64,000 bases of DNA from Hydractinia symbiolongicarpus (lineage: Eukaryota; Cnidaria; Hydrozoa; Anthoathecata; Hydractiniidae). This document shows positions 1 through 10,694 of this stretch, piece after piece. Positions within the stretch are counted from its first letter, which is position 1. The number at the start of each line of letters is the position of its first letter. The notes beneath the pieces are model-generated. The model was given only the letters and a program-made list of their open reading frames with translations, was not told where the DNA came from and searched no databases. The position numbers and the translations under genes are program-made. Location of the stretch: the NCBI RefSeq assembly GCF_029227915.1, contig NC_079885.1, positions 16,007,001 to 16,071,000 on the forward strand, written 5' to 3'.

Positions 1-338
1 AAAACGGCTACCATCGTGCTGCAATAAATGCGCCACGTCGCAAATGAATGGATTACGAGTGTCAGACAAAGAAAATAGCGATGTACTTACTTTGCTAACT
101 AACTTTGTCATATGAAAATTAAGTCTGAAAGTACCCTAGATTGCCTTCGTTGGAACTTTTTAAAGGAAATCTTAAAGCGCATTATTGTCGTAAAGAATCG
201 ATAGCGCCTAAAAAGAGCTTTCAAATGCACATAAACACGAACTATTTCCGATCACCCAGTCAAGAATTATGATCTTTAAAATTCGAACCATTTTCGATGT
301 AATGTGCTAATAAATCGTAGATATCTACCCGTATGTTT
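1..338 (+). repeat. 5S spacer cut by the left edge of the window
   Basis: This is the last 338 bp of a spacer, starting at the AAAACGGCTACCATCG segment. It is the type with TACTTACTTTGCTAAC in the middle and the CGAACTATTTCCGATCACCC right half. It contains the upstream flank of the first gene. I see nothing else in it. Confidence 0.9.
308..315 (+). promoter_or_regulatory. TATA-like upstream element of the 5S gene (representative)
   Basis: TAATAAAT lies at -31 to -24 from the first 5S start. The stretch GCTAATAAATCGTAGATATCT is almost unchanged before nearly all copies. In several invertebrates a TATA-like element at about -30 is needed for 5S transcription, so the position fits. Function here is inferred from position and conservation. 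It is missing in front of the genes at 49400, 51257 and 55390. Confidence 0.55.
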
Positions 339-387
339 GTCTACGACCATACCACGATGAACACACCTGTTCTCGTCCGATCACGGA

Positions 388-402
388 AGTTAAGCATCGT
401 CG
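388..402 (+). promoter_or_regulatory. 5S internal promoter, A box (representative)
   Basis: AGTTAAGCATCGTCG at gene positions 50-64 matches the A box of animal 5S genes. It is nearly unchanged across the array. The copy at 3183 (G51A, A55T) and the three truncated minus copies (A55T) have changes in it. Confidence 0.85.
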
Positions 403-417
403 GGCCGGGATAATACT

Positions 418-435
418 TGGATGGGGGACCGCCTG
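418..435 (+). promoter_or_regulatory. 5S internal promoter, C box (representative)
   Basis: Gene positions 80-97 (TGGATGGGGGACCGCCTG) correspond to the C box, the main TFIIIA contact. The common animal form has T at position 88; almost all copies here have G88, and only the genes at 56528 and 57097 carry T88. Confidence 0.85.
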
Positions 436-463
436 GGAACTCCCGGTGTCGTAGGCTATTGAC

Positions 464-468
464 TTTTT
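464..468 (+). terminator. RNA polymerase III T5 terminator (representative)
   Basis: TTTTT lies 7-11 nt past the 3' end of the gene in GGCTATTGACTTTTTCACG. It is the same distance after nearly all copies and predicts a precursor with a tail of about 10 nt. It is broken to TTGTT in twelve copies and shortened to T4 after the gene at 60507. Confidence 0.88.
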
Positions 469-505
469 CACGTTACATTATTTATCATTACGACTGTGAC
501 GTATC

Positions 506-511
506 TTTTTT
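506..511 (+). terminator. Second T run (T6), probable back-up terminator
   Basis: TTTTTT lies 49 nt past the gene end, in the context ATCTTTTTTAC. It is present in nearly all spacers, including those in which the first T run is broken. In the spacers after 45267, 46405, 49400, 51257 and 52395 it is reduced to T4 (CTAATTTTACG). The back-up role is inferred. Confidence 0.55.
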
Positions 512-907
512 ACACAATAGCCGCTGAGTAAATCAAGTAAGGGACATGATTAGAAGTTGCTTTCCCTTCCAAACGGCTACCATCGTGCTGCAATAAATGC
601 GCCACGTCGCAAATGAATGGATTACGAGCATCAGACAAAGAAAATGGCGATGTAATTAATTTGCTAAATAACTTTGTCATATGAAAATTAAGTCTGAAAG
701 TACCCTGGATTGACTTCGTTGGAACTTTTTACCGGAAATCTTAAAGCGGATTATTGTCGTAAAGAATCGATAGCGCTTAAAAAGAGCTTTCAAATGCACA
801 TAAACACGAACTATTTCCGATCACCCAGTCAAGAATTATGATCTTTAACGTTCGAACCATTTTTGATGTAATGTGCTAATAAATCGTAGATATCTACCCG
901 TATGTTT

Positions 908-1026
908 GTCTACGACCATACCACGATGAACACACCTGTTCTCGTCCGATCACGGAAGTTAAGCATCGTCGGGCCGGGATAGTACTTGGATGGGGGACCG
1001 CCTGGGAACTCCCGGTGTCGTAGGCT
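908..1026 (+). rRNA. 5S: 5S ribosomal RNA
   Basis: Identical to the majority sequence used as reference for the array, with T5 terminator and normal upstream flank. A good candidate for a functional copy. Confidence 0.98.
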
Positions 1027-1475
1027 ATTGACTTTTTCACGTTACATTATTTATCATTACGACTGTGACGTATCTTTTTTACGCAATAGCCGCTGAGTAA
1101 ATCAAGTAAGGGACTTGATTAGAAGTTTCTTTCCCTTCAAAACGGCTACGATCTGGCTGCAATAAATGCGCCACGTCGCAAATGATTGAATTACGAGCAT
1201 CAGACAAAGAAAATGGCGATGTAGTTAATTTGCTAAATAACTTTGTCATATGAAAATTAAGTCTGAAAGTACCCTAGATTGCCTTCGTTGGAACATTTTA
1301 CCGGAAATTTTAAAGCGCATGGTTGTCGTAATTAATGGATAGCGCTTGAAATGAGTTTCAAATGTACATAAACACGACCTATTTCGGATGATCCAGTCAA
1401 GAAATATGACCTTTAAAGTTTAAACCACTTTCGATGTAATGTGCTAATAAATCGTAGATATCTGCCAGTTTGTTT

Positions 1476-1594
1476 GTCTACGACCATACCACGATGAACA
1501 CACCTGTTCTCGTCCGATCACGGAAGTTAAGCATCGTCGGGCCGTGATAGTACTTGGATGGGGGACCGCCTGGGAACTCCCGGTGTCGTAGGCT
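1476..1594 (+). rRNA. 5S: 5S ribosomal RNA
   Basis: One change, G70T, which replaces the G70-C105 pair in helix V by U-C. The upstream spacer is a different type from the first two (CGATCTGGCTGCAAT, TTTGCTAAATAAC, CGACCTATTTCGG). Normal terminator. Confidence 0.97.
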
Positions 1595-2044
1595 ATTGAC
1601 TTTTTCACGTTACATTATTTATCATTACAACCGTGACGTATCTTTTTTACGCAATAGCCGCTGAGTAAATCAAGAAAGAGACATGATTAGAAGTTGCTTT
1701 CCCTTCAAAACGGCTACGATCTGGCAGCAATAAATGCGTCACGTCGCAAATGAATGGATTACGAGCGTCAGACAAAGAAAATGGCGATGTACTTACTTTG
1801 CTAATTAACTTTGTCATATGAAAATTAAGTCTGAAAGTACCCTAGATTGCCTTCGTTGGAACTTTTTACCGGAAATCTTAAAGCGCATTTTTGTCGTAAA
1901 GAAACGATGGCGCTTAAAAAGAGCTTTCAAATGCACATAAACACGAACTATTTCCGATCACCCAGTCAAGAATTATGATCTTTAAAGTTCGAACCATTTT
2001 CGATGTAATGTGCTAATAAATCGTAGATATCTACCCGTACGTTT

Positions 2045-2163
2045 GTCTACGACCATACCACGATGAACACACCTGTTCTCGTCCGATCACGGAAGTTAAG
2101 CATCGTCGGGCCGGGATAGTATTTGGATGGGGGACCGCCTGGGAACTCCCGGTGTCGTAGGCT
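2045..2163 (+). rRNA. 5S: 5S ribosomal RNA
   Basis: One change, C78T, just before the C box; shared with the copy at 3752. Terminator intact. Confidence 0.97.
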
Positions 2164-2613
2164 ATTGACTTTTTCACGTTACATTATTTATCATTACGAC
2201 TGTGACGTATCTTTTTTACGCAATAGCCGCTGAGTAAATCAAGAAAGAGACATAATTAGAAGTTGCTTTCCCTTCAAAACGGCTACCATCGTGCTGCAAT
2301 AAATGCGCCACGTCGCAAATGAATGGATTACGAGCGTCAGACAAAGAAAATAGCGATGTACTTACTTTGCTAACTAACTTTGTCATATGAAAATTAAGTC
2401 TGAAAGTACCCTAGATTGCCTTCGTTGGAACTTTTTGCAGGAAATCATAACGCGCATTATTGTTATCAAGAATTGATAGCGCTTAAAAAGAGCTGTCAAA
2501 TGCACATAAACACGACCTATTTCGAATGATCCAGTCAAGAAATATGACCTTTCAAGTTTGAACCATTTTCGATGTAATGTGCTAATAAATCGTAGATATC
2601 TACCCGTTTGTTT

Positions 2614-2732
2614 TTCTACGACCATATCACGATGAACACACCTGTTCTCGTCCGATCACGGAAGTTAAGCATCGTCGGGCCGGGATCGTACTTGGATGGG
2701 GGACCGCCTGGGAACTCCAGGTGTCGTAGGCT
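2614..2732 (+). rRNA. 5S: 5S ribosomal RNA, diverged copy
   Basis: Four changes: G1T (breaks the first pair of helix I and may change the start base), C14T (a G-U pair in helix II), A74C, and C106A (breaks G69-C106 in helix V). The upstream spacer is also unusual, with TTTTTGCAGGAAATCATAACG. Probably decaying, but length, internal promoter and T5 are intact. Confidence 0.9.
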
Positions 2733-3182
2733 ATTGACTTTTTCACATTACATTATTTATCATTACGACTGTGACGTATCTTTTTTACGCAATAACCGCT
2801 GAGTAAATCAAGTAAGGGACGTTATTAGAAGTTTCTTTCCCTTCAAAGCGGCTACGATCTGGCTGCAATAAATGCGCCACGTCGCAAATCAATTGATTAC
2901 GAGCGTCAGACAAACAAAATGGCGATGTAGTTAATTTGCTAATTAACTTTGTCATATGAAAATTAAGTCTGCAAGTACCCTAGATTGCCTTCGTTGGAAC
3001 TTTTTACCGGAAATCATAAAGCGCATTATTGTTGTCAAGAATCGATAGCGCTTAAAAAGAGCTGTCAAATGCACATAAACACGACCTATTTCGAATGATC
3101 CAGTCAAGAAATATGACCTTTAAAGTTTGAACCATTTTCGACGTAATGTGCTAATAAATCGTAGATATCTGCCCGTTTGTTT

Positions 3183-3301
3183 GTCTACGACCATACCACG
3201 ATGAACACACCTGTTCTCGTCCGATCACGGAAATTATGCATCGTCGGGTCGGGATAGTACTTGGATGGGGGACCGCCTGGGATCTCCCGGTGTCGTAGGC
3301 T
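3183..3301 (+). rRNA. 5S: 5S ribosomal RNA, diverged copy with altered A box
   Basis: Four changes: G51A and A55T, both inside the A box, C67T (a U-G pair in helix V) and A101T. It is one of the two plus-strand copies with the most changes in the left part of the window, next to the other at 2614. Weak or no transcription is possible; that is inference. Confidence 0.88.
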
Positions 3302-3751
3302 ATTGACTTTTTCACGTTACATTATTTATCATTACGACTGTGACGTATCTTTTTTACGCAATAGCCGCTGAGTAAATCAAGAAAGAGACATGATTAGAAG
3401 TTGCTTTCCCTTCAAAATGGCTACGATCTGGCAGCAATAAATGCGCCAAGTCGCAAATGAATGGATTACGAGCGTCAGACAAAGAAAATGGCGATGTAGT
3501 TAATTTGCTAATTAACTTTGTCATATGAAAATTAAGTCTGAAAGTACCCTAGATTGCCTTCGTTGGAACTTTTTACCGGAAATCTTAAAGCGCATGGTTG
3601 TCGTAATTATTGGATAGCGCTTGAAATGAGCTTTCATATGCACATAAACACGACCTATTTCGGATAATCCAGTCAAGAAATATGACCTTTAAAGTTTAAA
3701 CCATTTTCGATGTAATGTGCTAATAAATCGTAGACATCTGCCCGTTTGTTT

Positions 3752-3870
3752 GTCTACGACCATACCACGATGAACACACCTGTTCTCGTCCGATCACGGA
3801 AGTTAAGCATCGTCGGGCCGGGATAGTATTTGGATGGGGGACCGCCTGGGAACTCCCGGTGTCGTAGGCT
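3752..3870 (+). rRNA. 5S: 5S ribosomal RNA
   Basis: Only C78T, as in the copy at 2045. The upstream flank has TAGACATCTG where most have TAGATATCTG. Confidence 0.97.
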
Positions 3871-4320
3871 ATTGACTTTTTCACGTTACATTATTTATCA
3901 TTACGACTGTGACGTATCTTTTTTACGCAATAGCCGCTGAGTAAATCAAGAAAGAGACATGATTAGAAGTTGCTTTCCCTTCAAAACGGCTACCATCGTG
4001 CTGCAATAAATGCGCCACGTCGCAAACGAATGGATTACGAGCGTCAGACAAAGAAAATAGCGATGTACTTACTTTGCTAACTAACTTTGTCATATGAAAA
4101 TTAAGTCGGAAAGTACCCTAGATTGCCTTCGTTGGAACTTTTTACCGGAAATCTTAAAGCGCATTATTGTCGTAATTAATGGATAGCGCTTGAAATGAGC
4201 TTTCAAATGCACATAAACACGACCTATTTCGGATGATCCAGTCAAGAAATATGACCTTTAAAGTTTAAACCACTTTCGATGTAATGTGCTAATAAATCGT
4301 AGATATCTGCCAGTTTGTTT

Positions 4321-4439
4321 GTCTACGACCATACCACGATGAACACACCTGTTCTCGTCCGATCACGGAAGTTAAGCATCGTCGGGCCGTGATAGTACTT
4401 GGATGGGGGACCGCCTGGGAACTCCCGGTGTCGTAGACT
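4321..4439 (+). rRNA. 5S: 5S ribosomal RNA
   Basis: G70T and G117A. G117A turns the U2-G117 wobble of helix I into a normal U-A pair, so the 3' end still closes. The T6 run downstream is interrupted (TCTTTTGTAGG). Confidence 0.96.
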
Positions 4440-4889
4440 ATTGACTTTTTCACGTTACATTATTTATCATTACGACTGTGACGTATCTTTTGTAGGCAAT
4501 AGCCGCTGAGTAAATCAAGAAAGAGACATGATTAGAAGTTTCTTTCCCTTCAAAACGGCTACAATCTTGCTGCAATAAATGCGCCACGACGCAAGTGAAT
4601 GCATTACGAGCGTCAGACAAAGAAAATGGCGATGTACTTACTTTGCTAATTAACTTTGTCATATGAAAATTAAGTCTGAAAGTACCCTAGATTGCCTTCG
4701 TTGGAACTTTTTACCGGAAATCTTAAAGCGCATTTTTGTCGTAAAGAAACGATAGCGCTTAAAAAGAGCTTTCAAATGCACATAAACACGAACTATTTCC
4801 GATCACCCAGTCAAGAATTATGATCTTTAAAGTTCGAACCATTTTCGATGTAATGTGCTAATAAATCGTAGATATCTACCCGTACGTTT

Positions 4890-5008
4890 GTCTACGACCA
4901 TACCACGATGAACACACCTGTTCTCGTCCGATCACGGAAGTTAAGCATCGTCGGGCCGTGATAGTACTTGGATGGGGGACCGCCTGGGAACTCCCGGTGT
5001 CGTAGGCT
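4890..5008 (+). rRNA. 5S: 5S ribosomal RNA
   Basis: One change, G70T. The upstream flank is the CGTACGTTTG variant also seen before 2045. Confidence 0.97.
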
Positions 5009-5458
5009 ATTGACTTTTTCACGTTACATTATTTATCATTACGACTGTGACGTATCTTTTTTACGCAATAGCCGCTGAGTAAATCAAGAAAGAGACATGA
5101 TTAGAAGTTGCTTTCCCTTCAAAACGGCTACCATCGTGCTGCAATAAATGCGCCACGTCGCAAACGAATGGATTACGAGCGTCAGACAAAGAAAATGGCG
5201 ATGTACTTACTTTGCTAATTAACTTTGTCATATGAAAATTAAGTCTGAAAGTACCCTAGATTGCCTTCGTTGGAACTTTTTACCGGAAATCTTAAAGCGC
5301 ATTATTGTCGTAAAAAATCGATAGCGCTTAAAAAGAGCTTTCAAATGCACATAAACACGACCTATTTCGGATAATCCAGTCAAGAAAAATGACCTTTAAA
5401 GTTTAAACCATTTTCGATGTAATGTGCTAATAAATCGTAGATATCTGCCCGTTTGTTT

Positions 5459-5577
5459 GTCTACGACTATACCACGATGAACACTTCTGTTCTCGTCCGA
5501 TCACGGAAGTTAAGCATCGTCGGGCCGGGATAGTACTTGGATGGGGGACCGCCTGGGAACTCCCGGTGTCGTAGGCT
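5459..5577 (+). rRNA. 5S: 5S ribosomal RNA
   Basis: C10T in loop A, plus A27T and C28T next to helix III. Helix V is normal. Terminator intact. Confidence 0.96.
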
Positions 5578-6027
5578 ATTGACTTTTTCACGTTACATTA
5601 TTTATCATTACGACTGTGACGTATCTTTTTTACGCAATAGCCGCTGAGTAAATCAAGAAAGAGACATGATTAGAAGTTGCTTTCCCTTCAAAACGGCTAC
5701 CATCGTGCTGCAATAAATGCGCCACGACGCAAATGAATGGATTACGAGCGTCAGACAAAGAAAATAGCGATGTACTTACTTTGCTAACTAACTTTGTCAT
5801 ATGAAAATTAAGTCTGAAAGTACCCTAGATTGCCTTCGTTGGAACTTTTTAACGAAAATCTTAAAGCGCATGGTTGTCGTAATTAATGAATAGCGCTTGA
5901 AATGAGCTTTCAAATGCACATAAACACGACCTATTTCGGATGATCCAGTCAAGAAATATGACCTTTAAAGTTTAAACCATTTTCGATGTAATGTGCTAAT
6001 AAATCGTAGATATCTGCCCGTTTGTTT

Positions 6028-6146
6028 GTCTACGACCATATCACGATGAACACACCTGTTCTCGTCCGATCACGGAAGTTAAGCATCGTCGGGCCGTGAT
6101 AGTACTTGGATGGGGGACCGCCTGGGAACTCCCGGTGTCGTAGGCT
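6028..6146 (+). rRNA. 5S: 5S ribosomal RNA, broken terminator
   Basis: C14T and G70T. The T5 run is changed to TTGTT at 6153-6157, the first of twelve such units. The T6 run about 48 nt downstream remains. Confidence 0.95.
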
Positions 6147-6595
6147 ATTGACTTGTTCACGTTACATTATTTATCATTACGACTGTGACGTTCTTTTTTA
6201 CGCAATAGCCGCTGAGTAAATCAAGAAAGAGACATGATTAGAAGTTGCTTTCCCTTCAAAACGGCTACGATCTGGCAGCAATAAATGCGCCACGTCGCAA
6301 ATGAATGGATTACGAGCGTCAGACAAAGAAAATGACGATGTAGTTAATTTGCTAATTAACTTTGTCATATGAAAATTAAGTCTGAAAGTACCCCAGATTG
6401 CCTTCGTTGGAACTTTTTACCGAAAATCTTAAAGCGCATGGTTGTCGTAATTAACGGATAGCGCTTGAAATGAGCTTTCAAATGCACATAAACACGACCT
6501 ATTTCGGATAATCCAGTCAAGAAATATGACCTTTAAAGTTTAAACCATTTTCGATGTAATGTGCTAATAAATCGTAGATATCTGCCCGTTTGTTT

Positions 6596-6714
6596 GTCTA
6601 CGACCATACCACGATGAACACACCTGTTCTCGTCCGATCACGGAAGTTAAGCATCGTCGGGCCGGGATAGTACTTGGATGGGGGACCGCCTGGGAACTCC
6701 CGGTGTCGTAGGCT
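6596..6714 (+). rRNA. 5S: 5S ribosomal RNA
   Basis: Majority sequence with no change, T5 intact. Confidence 0.98.
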
Positions 6715-7164
6715 ATTGACTTTTTCACGTTACATTATTTATCATTACGACTGTGACGTATCTTTTTTACGCAATAGCCGCTGAGTAAATCAAGAAAGAG
6801 ACATGATTAGAAGTTGCTTTCCCTTCAAAACGGCTACCATCGTGCTGCAATAAATGCGCCACGTCGCAAATGAATGGATTACGAGCGTCAGACAAAGAAA
6901 ATAGCGATGTACTTACTTTGCTAACTAACTTTGTCATATGAAAATTAAGTCTGAAAGTACCCTAGATTGCCTTCGTTGGAACTTTTTACCGAAAATCTTA
7001 AAGCGCATGGTTGTCGTAATTAATGAATAGCGCTTGAAATGAGCTTTCAAATGCACATAAACACGACCTATTTCGGATGATCCAGTCAAGAAATATGACC
7101 TTTAAAGTTTAAACCATTTTCGATGTAATGTGCTAATAAATCGTAGATATCTGCCCGTTTGTTT

Positions 7165-7283
7165 GTCTACGACCATACCACGATGAACACACCTGTTCTC
7201 GTCCGATCACGGAAGTTAAGCATCGTCGGGCCGGGATAGTACTTGGATGGGGGACCGCCTGGGAACTCCCGGTGTCGTAGGCT
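7165..7283 (+). rRNA. 5S: 5S ribosomal RNA
   Basis: Majority sequence with no change, T5 intact. Confidence 0.98.
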
Positions 7284-7733
7284 ATTGACTTTTTCACGTT
7301 ACATTATTTATCATTACGACTGTGACGTATCTTTTTTACGCAATAGCCGCTGAGTAAATCAAGAAAGAGACATGATTAGAAGTTGCTTTCCTTTCAAAAC
7401 GGCTACCATCGTGCTGCAATAAATGCGCCACGTCGCAAATGAATGGATTACGAGCGTCAGACAAAGAAAATAGCGATGTACTTACTTTGCTAACTAACTT
7501 TGTCATATGAAAATTAAGTCTGAAAGTACCCTAGATTGCCTTCGTTGGAACTTTTTAACGAAAATCTTAAAGCGCATGGTTGTCGTAATTAATGAATAGC
7601 GCTTGAAATGAGCTTTCAAATGCACATAAACACGACCTATTTCGGATGATCCAGTCAAGAAATATGACCTTTAAAGTTTAAACCATTTTCGATGTAATGT
7701 GCTAATAAATCGTAGATATCTGCCCGTTTGTTT

Positions 7734-7852
7734 GTCTACGACCATATCACGATGAACACACCTGTTCTCGTCCGATCACGGAAGTTAAGCATCGTCGGGC
7801 CGTGATAGTACTTGGATGGGGGACCGCCTGGGAACTCCCGGTGTCGTAGGCT
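7734..7852 (+). rRNA. 5S: 5S ribosomal RNA, broken terminator
   Basis: C14T and G70T, terminator TTGTT at 7859-7863. It differs from the other broken-terminator units in keeping GACGTATC before the T6 run, so it is a recombinant unit. Confidence 0.95.
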
Positions 7853-8302
7853 ACTGACTTGTTCACGTTACATTATTTATCATTACGACTGTGACGTATC
7901 TTTTTTACGCAATAGCCGCTGAGTAAATCAAGAAAGAGACATGATTAGAAGTTGCTTTCCCTTCAAAACGGCTACGATCTGGCAGCAATAAATGCGCCAC
8001 GTTGCAAATGAATGGATTACGAGCGTCAGACAAAGAAAATGGCGATGTACTTACTTTGCTAATTAACTTTGTCATATGAAAATTAAGTCTGAAAGTACCC
8101 TAGATTGCCTTCGTTGGAACTTTTTACCGGAAATCTTAAAGCGCATTATTGTCGTAAAAATTCGATAGCGCTTAAAAAGAGCTTTCAAATGCACATAAAC
8201 ACGACCTATTTCGGATAATCCAGTCAAGAAATATGACCTTTAAAGTTTAAACCATTTTCGATGTAATGTGCTAATAAATCGTAGATATCTGCCCGTTTGT
8301 TT

Positions 8303-8421
8303 GTCTACGACTATACCACGATGAACACACCTGTTCTCGTCCGATCACGGAAGTTAAGCATCGTCGGGCCGGGATAGTACTTGGATGGGGGACCGCCTGG
8401 GAACTCCCGGTGTCGTAGGCT
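8303..8421 (+). rRNA. 5S: 5S ribosomal RNA
   Basis: One change, C10T. Its spacer is chimeric: TACTTACTTTGCTAATTAAC joins two middle-block forms, and the right half is a hybrid too. Confidence 0.97.
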
Positions 8422-8871
8422 ATTGACTTTTTCACGTTACATTATTTATCATTACGACTGTGACGTATCTTTTTTACGCAATAGCCGCTGAGTAAATCAA
8501 GAAAGAGACATGATTAGAAGTTGCTTTCCCTTCAAAACGGCTACCATCGTGCTGCAATAAATGCGCCACGTCGCAAATGAATGGATTACGAGCGTCAGAC
8601 AAAGAAAATAGCGATGTACTTACTTTGCTAACTAACTTTGTCATATGAAAATTAAGTCTGAAAGTACCCTAGATTGCCTTCGTTGGAACTTTTTAACGAA
8701 AATCTTAAAGCGCATGGTTGTCGTAATTAATGAATAGCGCTTGAAATGAGCTTTCAAATGCACATAAACACGACCTATTTCGGATGATCCAGTCAAGAAA
8801 TATGACCTTTAAAGTTTAAACCATTTTCGATGTAATGTGCTAATAAATCGTAGATATCTGCCCGTTTGTTT

Positions 8872-8990
8872 GTCTACGACCATATCACGATGAACACACC
8901 TGTTCTCCTCCGATCACGGAAGTTAAGCATCGTCGGGCCGTGATAGTACTTGGATGGGGGACCGCCTGGGAACTCCCGGTGTCGTAGGCT
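8872..8990 (+). rRNA. 5S: 5S ribosomal RNA, broken terminator
   Basis: C14T, G37C and G70T, terminator TTGTT at 8997-9001. First member of the four-unit block. Confidence 0.95.
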
Positions 8991-8996
8991 ATTGAC

Positions 8997-9001
8997 TTGT
9001 T
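8997..9001 (+). terminator. Disrupted Pol III terminator TTGTT (representative of twelve)
   Basis: The normal T5 is interrupted by G. The same change follows the genes starting at 6028, 7734, 8872, 9440, 11145, 11713, 12848, 13416, 16258, 19670, 27065 and 32183. The next T run is T6 at 9038-9043, so transcripts may carry about 40 extra nucleotides. Read-through is inferred. Confidence 0.7.
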
Positions 9002-9439
9002 CACGTTACATTATTTATCATTACGACTGTGACGTTCTTTTTTACGCAATAGCCGCTGAGTAAATCAAGAAAGAGACATGATTAGAAGTTGCTTTCCCTT
9101 CAAAACGGCTACCATCGTGCTGCAATAAATGCGCCACGTCGCAAATGAATGGATTACGAGCGTCAGACAAAGAAAATAGCGATGTACTTACTTTGCTAAC
9201 TAACTTTGTCATATGAAAATTAAGTCTGAAAGTACCCTAGATTGCCTTCGCTGGAACTTTTTAACGAAAATCTTAAAGCGCATGGTTGTCGTAATTAATG
9301 AATAGCGCTTGAAATGAGCTTTCAAATGCACATAAACACGACCTATTTCGGATGATCCAGTCAAGAAATATGACCTTTAAAGTTTAAACCATTTTCGATG
9401 TAATGTGCTAATAAATCGTAGATATCTGCCCGTTTGTTT

Positions 9440-9558
9440 GTCTACGACCATATCACGATGAACACACCTGTTCTCCTCCGATCACGGAAGTTAAGCATCG
9501 TCGGGCCGTGATAGTACTTGGATGGGGGACCGCCTGGGAACTCCCGGTGTCGTAGGCT
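9440..9558 (+). rRNA. 5S: 5S ribosomal RNA, broken terminator
   Basis: C14T, G37C, G70T; terminator TTGTT at 9565-9569. Same gene sequence as the preceding copy; the spacer before it carries the CTTCGCTGG marker. Confidence 0.95.
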
Positions 9559-10006
9559 ATTGACTTGTTCACGTTACATTATTTATCATTACGACTGTGA
9601 CGTTCTTTTTTACGCAATAGCCGCTGAGTAAATCAAGAAAGAGACATGATTAGAAGTTGCTTTCCCTTCAAAACGGCTACGATCTGGCAGCAATAAATGC
9701 GCCACGTCGCAAATGAATGGATTACGAGCGTCAGACAAAGAAAATGACGATGTAGTTAATTTGCTAATTAACTTCGTCATATGAAAATTAAGTCTGAAAG
9801 TACCCCAGATTGCCTTCGTTGAAACTTTTACCGGAAATCTTAAAGCGCATGGTTGTCGTAATTAACGGATAGCGCTTGAAATGAGCTTTCAAATGCACAT
9901 AAACACGACCTATTTCGGATAATCCAGTCAAGAAATATGACCTTTAAAGTTTAAACCATTTTCGATGTAATGTGCTAATAAATCGTAGATATCTGCCCGT
10001 TTGTTT

Positions 10007-10125
10007 GTCTACGACCATACCACGATGAACACACCTGTTCTCGTCCGATCACGGAAGTTAAGCATCGTCGGGCCGGGATAGTACTTGGATGGGGGACCGC
10101 CTGGGAACTCCCGGTGTCGTAGGTT
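10007..10125 (+). rRNA. 5S: 5S ribosomal RNA
   Basis: One change, C118T, giving a G1-U118 wobble at the end of helix I. First of 18 copies of this form. Its spacers carry TTCGTCATATG and TTGAAACTTTTACC upstream and ATCATCACGAC downstream. Confidence 0.97.
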
Positions 10126-10575
10126 ATTGACTTTTTCACGTTACATTATTTATCATCACGACTGTGACGTATCTTCTTTACGCAATAGCCGCTGAGTAAA
10201 TCAAGATAGAGACATGATTAGAAGTTGCTTTCCCTTCAAAACGGCTACGATCTGGCAGCAATAAATGCGCCACGTTGCAAATGAATGGATTACGAGCGTC
10301 AGACAAAGAAAATGGCGATGTACTTACTTTGCTAATTAACTTTGTCATATGAAAATTAAGTCTGAAAGTACCCTAGATTGCCTTCGTTGGAACTTTTTAC
10401 CGGAAATCTTAAAGCGCATTATTGTCGTAAAAATTCGATAGCGCTTAAAAAGAGCTTTCAAATGCACATAAACACGACCTATTTCGGATAATCCAGTCAA
10501 GAAATATGACCTTTAAAGTTTAAACCATTTTCGATGTAATGTGCTAATAAATCGTAGATATCTGCCCGTTTGTTT

Positions 10576-10694
10576 GTCTACGACTATACCACGATGAACA
10601 CACCTGTTCTCGTCCGATCACGGAAGTTAAGCATCGTCGGGCCGGGATAGTACTTGGATGGGGGACCGCCTGGGAACTCCCGGTGTCGTAGGCT
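10576..10694 (+). rRNA. 5S: 5S ribosomal RNA
   Basis: One change, C10T. Fourth member of the block; the unit before it is nearly identical to the one before 8303. Confidence 0.97.

Larger units (their letters stand above)
339..457 (+). rRNA. 5S: 5S ribosomal RNA (representative copy)
   Basis: This gene makes the 5S RNA of the large ribosomal subunit and is transcribed by RNA polymerase III with TFIIIA, TFIIIC and TFIIIB. The 119-nt sequence folds into the standard five helices: 1-9 pairs with 110-118, 14-21 with 57-65 around a bulge at C63, 29-32 with 45-48, and 67-72 with 103-108. The internal promoter is visible as the A box (388-402, AGTTAAGCATCGTCG), intermediate element (405-410) and C box (418-435). 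The start was set at G of GTCTACGACC and the end at GTAGGCT so that helix I closes. The usual animal gene is 119-121 nt. Versus the array majority this copy has one change, G75A. T5 follows 7 nt after the end. Confidence 0.98.
458..907 (+). repeat. 5S non-transcribed spacer (representative, 450 bp)
   Basis: An AT-rich spacer with no gene. In order it holds the T5 terminator (464-468), a T6 back-up run (506-511), a variable left block at 577-594 (CTACCATCGTGCTGCAAT here, CTACGATCTGGCAGCAAT in others), a conserved stretch, a variable middle block near 649-672, a very conserved stretch from CTTTGTCATATGAAAA to TTTTACCGG, and a variable right half (about 747-867) that occurs in two main forms. 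In units with GTTAATTTGCTAATTAAC the middle block is a perfect hairpin (7-bp arms, 4-nt loop). All other spacers are versions of this one. Confidence 0.93.

Noticed and set aside
280-300. tRNA B-box-like GTTCGAACC in many spacers (for example 1988-1996)
   Set aside because: No A box at a suitable distance and no cloverleaf; the motif is lost in the other spacer family.
458-907. U snRNA, histone gene or transposon insertion in spacers
   Set aside because: Spacers are constant in length, with no inserted segment, no target-site duplication and no recognisable snRNA start or coding frame.
2383-2802. Open frames of 64-80 codons near 2.4-2.8 kb, also 4450-4662, 61068-61262 and 62193-62612
   Set aside because: They run across 5S genes and spacers on either strand and exist only where single-base changes removed stops. 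Other units in the same position have stops. No sign of coding.
5459-5577. Calling copies with two or three changes pseudogenes
   Set aside because: Length, internal promoter and terminator are intact, and fold effects are predictions only. I kept the pseudogene label for the three copies that have lost 32 nt.
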